DNA of 64,000 nt, from positions 414,001 to 478,000 of the forward strand of contig NZ_CP117835.1 of assembly GCF_029094545.1 (NCBI RefSeq), written 5' to 3'. Positions 61,251-64,000 of this stretch are shown piece after piece. The position numbers were made by a program, and so were the translations under genes. The stretch is from Alkalihalophilus pseudofirmus (GTDB lineage: Bacteria > Bacillota > Bacilli > Bacillales > Bacillaceae_D). The stretch's first letter is position 1; every line of letters begins with the position of its first letter. Below the pieces are notes generated by a model that had not been told where the DNA came from, made no database searches, and saw only the letters and a list, made by a program, of their open reading frames with translations.

Positions 61251-62005
61251 GGCTCTTTGTAGCCAAGTTCTTTCGATATCTCATAGGATGCTTGTTTGAG
61301 TTGATTGATCATCTGTTGGATCTTATCGTCGCTAAATCGCTCAGAGGGACCGGCAATGCTCAGGCCGCCAGCGATTTCGCCCTTGAAATCAAAGATAGGA
61401 GCAGCAACAGATGTGGTACCGTTCTCAAGTTCAGAGCGGCTGATTGCTATTCCTTTCTTTCGTGAGTCAGATAGAATATCACGGAGTTTTGCAGCGTCGG
61501 TTATTGTTCCATTTCCGTATGATGTTAGCTTTTGCTCTTGTAGATACGTCTCTACGTCTTCTTCTGTCATATGAGCTAAAATGATGCGTGAGCAAGCTCC
61601 GGCATATAAAGGTGAACGTCTGCCTACTTTCGTAAACAACCTGACCGGATGGGTCGTATCAAGCTTTTCGATATAGAGGGCCTCTGATTGATCTTTTATG
61701 GTAAGGTTAACGGCTTCTCCGATTTGATCACGAAGCTCTTTCATATAAGGCAGGGCGATCTTTCTCAAATCCATTCGTTCCGTAACAAGCTGTCCGAATT
61801 CTAGAAAAAGAAGTCCTAATTTATACGAACCTGCCCCGTCTCTTTGCAGAAGGCCGGCTTCTTCTAATGAGGTAACCATTCGGTGCACAGACGTTTTCGG
61901 AAGTCCTGCTGCATCGACCATTTCATTTAAAGTAAGGGTCGGATTTGTACGGAATAAATGTAGGAGCTTCATCGATTTAATGACTGTTTTATTCGTGTTT
62001 TGCAA
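61241..62005 (-). CDS. kipR: IclR-family regulator (KipR-like)
   Basis: 254 residues: an N-terminal winged helix (KSMKLLHLFRTNPTLTLNEM, then GLPKTSVHRMVTSLEEAGLL, about 10-50) and a C-terminal GAF-like IclR effector domain (LIKE: LYIEKLDTTHPVRLFTKVGR, then SRSELENGTTSVAAPIFDFK). In B. subtilis KipR, of the same family, represses the oxoprolinase operon; position between pxpBC and the transporter and pxpA genes makes the same job likely here. It diverges from the transporter gene, and the 120-nt gap between them should hold its operator. Confidence 0.9.
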   Translation of the reverse strand: MQNTNKTVIKSMKLLHLFRTNPTLTLNEMVDAAGLPKTSVHRMVTSLEEAGLLQRDGAGSYKLGLLFLEFGQLVTERMDLRKIALPYMKELRDQIGEAVNLTIKDQSEALYIEKLDTTHPVRLFTKVGRRSPLYAGACSRIILAHMTEEDVETYLQEQKLTSYGNGTITDAAKLRDILSDSRKKGIAISRSELENGTTSVAAPIFDFKGEIAGGLSIAGPSERFSDDKIQQMINQLKQASYEISKELGYKEPHL

Positions 62006-62125
62006 GAGAAACGCTCCTTTTTATGTATGAGTAGTTCCTCTTTATTGTATTAAACGTGTTCGTAGCTGTCTACATCATAGAGGTGAAGTCACTACATAAA
62101 CAACTAAGGTGAAAGGGTGATACAT

Positions 62126-63349
62126 ATGAATCAAAATCCAATTGACGAACAGCAAGGAAAAATGACAGCGAAGCAGCGTTTAAGCGCCATGATGGGAGCG
62201 GCTTTCTTAATGGCCACCTCAGCGATCGGGCCCGGCTTTTTAACGCAGACAGCTGTATTCACCGAGCAGCTGTTAGCTAGTTTTGCTTTTATTATTTTAG
62301 CTTCAATTATTTTAGATATTGGTGCTCAAATGAACATCTGGCGTATTATTGCTGTTTCAAAAATGCGCGGACAAGAGATCGCGAATGCCGTTCTGCCTGG
62401 CCTTGGCTACGTTGTTGCTTTCTTTATTGTGCTAGGAGGCCTTGCTTTTAATATCGGAAATGTCGCTGGGGGCGGACTTGGGGTCAATGCGTTAATGGGG
62501 CTTGACCCAAGAATCGGTGCTGTGATGACTGGTGTGATTTGTATCGTTATTTTTACGCTTAAAGAAGCGAATGTAGCGATGGATAAAATTGTTCGTTATT
62601 TAGGCGCAGTTATGATTTTACTAACTCTTTATGTGATGTTTGTAAGTAATCCTCCGTATGCAGAGGCAGCTCTCCGCACAGTGGCACCACTTGAAATTGA
62701 TTTTCTTGCGTTAATTACAGTCGTAGGAGGTACGGTTGGAGGTTATATTACTTTTGCAGGGGGACACCGTCTTCTTGAGGCTGGTATTTCTGGTAAAGAA
62801 AATATTCGCCATGTTACAAATACGGCAATTTCAGGAATTGTGGTTGCATCTATTATGCGATTTATTTTATTCCTTGCCGTCCTTGGGGTGGTTTCAGCAG
62901 GCTTTGCTTTAAATGCAGAGAACCCTACTGCTTCTGTATTCCAAATAGCTGCAGGTGAGGTTGGTTACCGCATTTTTGGTTTAGTGTTATGGTTTGCTGG
63001 GATTACGTCTGTTATTGGTGCAGCTTATACATCTGTATCCTTCTTAACAACATTCCATAAAAGCATTGAGAAAAATAAAAATTACTGGACGATTGGATTC
63101 ATTGTTTTCTCAACAGCAGTCTTTGCCTTTATCGGCCGCCCTGTTACCTTGTTAATTTTAGCAGGGGCATTCAATGGTTTAATTCTTCCATTAACGTTAT
63201 CATGTGTGCTTCTAGCAGCACACCGTTCACGAATTGTCGGCGATTATAAGCACCCAATTTGGATGACGATCTTTGGTGCGATCATTGTTATTTTAACAAC
63301 ATACTTAGGTATTCACACGTTGACTCAAATGATTCCACAACTATTCTAA
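62126..63349 (+). CDS. NRAMP-related transporter of the oxoprolinase cluster (YcsG-like)
   Basis: 407 residues, about eleven membrane helices, NRAMP/LeuT-like. The first helix reads TSAIGPGFLTQTAVF: the DPGN metal site of true NRAMP proteins is missing, and there is no MPH motif in helix six (GGTVGGYITFAGGHR instead). Metal transport is therefore unlikely; in B. subtilis the orthologue YcsG is in the pxp/kip operon, so uptake of 5-oxoproline or a related acid is a fair inference. ATG 62126 follows AAAGGGTG. pxpA begins 39 nt downstream. Confidence 0.88.
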   Translation: MNQNPIDEQQGKMTAKQRLSAMMGAAFLMATSAIGPGFLTQTAVFTEQLLASFAFIILASIILDIGAQMNIWRIIAVSKMRGQEIANAVLPGLGYVVAFFIVLGGLAFNIGNVAGGGLGVNALMGLDPRIGAVMTGVICIVIFTLKEANVAMDKIVRYLGAVMILLTLYVMFVSNPPYAEAALRTVAPLEIDFLALITVVGGTVGGYITFAGGHRLLEAGISGKENIRHVTNTAISGIVVASIMRFILFLAVLGVVSAGFALNAENPTASVFQIAAGEVGYRIFGLVLWFAGITSVIGAAYTSVSFLTTFHKSIEKNKNYWTIGFIVFSTAVFAFIGRPVTLLILAGAFNGLILPLTLSCVLLAAHRSRIVGDYKHPIWMTIFGAIIVILTTYLGIHTLTQMIPQLF

Positions 63350-63388
63350 TGATAGAGAAGAAGTGAACTTTTTTAAGGGAGTGAGAGG

Positions 63389-64000
63389 ATGACGAGAGTA
63401 GATCTAAACTGTGATTTAGGGGAAAGTTTTGGAGCTTATAAGATAGGGCAGGATGAATTTATTTTAGATCATATCAGCTCGGCAAATGTGGCTTGCGGCT
63501 ACCATGCTGGTGATCATAATGTGATGGCAGCAACAGTTAAGATGGCTAAAGAAAGAGGGGTGAGCATTGGAGCTCATCCTGGCTTTCAAGATTTAATGGG
63601 CTTTGGCAGACGGCAGATCCAAACGAGCCCAGAGGATATTTACCATTTTGTCATCTATCAAATTAATGCCTTGAAAGGTTTTTGTCATTTGAATAATGTC
63701 TCAATGAAGCATGTTAAACCGCATGGTGCACTATTTAATATGGCGGCAAAGGATCCTGTGATGGCAAAGGCGATCGCACAGGCTGTCTATGATACGGATC
63801 CGTCGCTTGTGTTATTTGGCCTATCAGGAAGCGAGCTTACAAAGGCGGGGGAAGAATTGGGATTAACGGTGGCAAATGAAGTATTCGCTGATCGTACCTA
63901 TCAGCCGGATGGATCTTTAACACCGCGCACAGAAGCGAATGCATTAATCCATAATACAAATGCAGCGGTAGAACAGGTGCTGCAGATGGTCAAAGAAGGC
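63389..64000 (+). CDS. pxpA: 5-oxoprolinase subunit PxpA (LamB/YcsF family), 3' truncated
   Basis: The first 204 codons are in the window, about 80 per cent of the family length near 250; the frame is open at the edge. Motifs: [15 protein letters not shown] (4-18), [16 protein letters not shown] (about 31-46), [15 protein letters not shown] (about 59-73), [14 protein letters not shown] (about 111-124) and [19 protein letters not shown] (about 172-190). ATG 63389 is behind AAGGGAGTGAGAGG. It completes the pxpABC set and is probably co-transcribed with the transporter gene. Confidence 0.94.
   Translation, partial: MTRVDLNCDLGESFGAYKIGQDEFILDHISSANVACGYHAGDHNVMAATVKMAKERGVSIGAHPGFQDLMGFGRRQIQTSPEDIYHFVIYQINALKGFCHLNNVSMKHVKPHGALFNMAAKDPVMAKAIAQAVYDTDPSLVLFGLSGSELTKAGEELGLTVANEVFADRTYQPDGSLTPRTEANALIHNTNAAVEQVLQMVKEG

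Noticed and set aside
62126-63349. Manganese or iron transporter of the NRAMP family
   Set aside because: The DPGN and MPH metal-binding motifs are missing and the gene sits in the oxoprolinase cluster.

Overview
The window is a stretch of low-GC Firmicute chromosome, most likely from the Bacillaceae. The evidence is the gene order gatCAB, dgkB, rlmCD; the des-desK-desR trio; a BceRS-BceAB-type module; a KipR/PxpABC cluster; Zur boxes that fit the Bacillus consensus TCGTAAT-N-ATTACGA; and strong AGGAGG-type ribosome binding sites, with several TTG and GTG starts. I cannot name the species. No rRNA, tRNA, CRISPR array, prophage or intact insertion sequence was seen.

Layout. 1-6.1 kb: amidotransferase genes gatC (5' truncated), gatA and gatB, then diacylglycerol kinase and a 23S rRNA uracil methyltransferase. 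6.2-17 kb: single genes and short operons (DUF421 membrane protein, AraC, tandem-MerR and LysR regulators, a MetE-like methyltransferase, a dihydrouridine synthase, small membrane proteins and a lipoprotein). 17-21.6 kb: a BceAB-type ABC transporter with its two-component system, on the minus strand. 21.6-23.4 kb: a methyltransferase, an acetyltransferase and a VOC protein. 23.4-30.3 kb: an eight-gene metal-limitation cluster marked by four Zur-type boxes: [2Fe-2S] ferredoxin, COG0523 GTPase, methyltransferase, FecCD-type ABC transporter (permease, ATPase, binding lipoprotein), SufU paralogue, second COG0523 GTPase. 30.3-37.6 kb: membrane and secreted proteins, a glutaminyl-tRNA synthetase (in a genome that also has GatCAB), a SelO pseudokinase and a six-blade lectin-like repeat protein. 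37.7-40.6 kb: desaturase and its thermosensor. 41-49 kb: sulfatase, DUF2243 and CtaG, then a two-component system next to an MMPL transporter; an identical direct-repeat operator lies in front of both. 49-51.6 kb: a minus-strand prepilin-like operon whose last protein carries a large beta-solenoid-like repeat region. 51.8-59.3 kb: TraB-family protein, lone TRAP-type binding protein, OYE-type oxidoreductase, double P-loop ATPase, alpha/beta hydrolase. 59.5 kb to the end: 5-oxoprolinase genes pxpB, pxpC and pxpA (3' truncated), with an IclR regulator and an NRAMP-related transporter.

Two things stand out. The first is the Zur-box cluster, which puts a paralogue of a zinc-dependent Fe-S scaffold and a siderophore-type transporter under apparent zinc control. 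The second is a family of dispersed intergenic elements built from about nine degenerate units at 21-nt spacing (two helical turns). Two copies share exactly the same spacing, 21-21-21-21-19-21-21-21, and a third shares the second half of it. A further array, with a different unit (TTTCGAACAAA), has the same 21-nt period.
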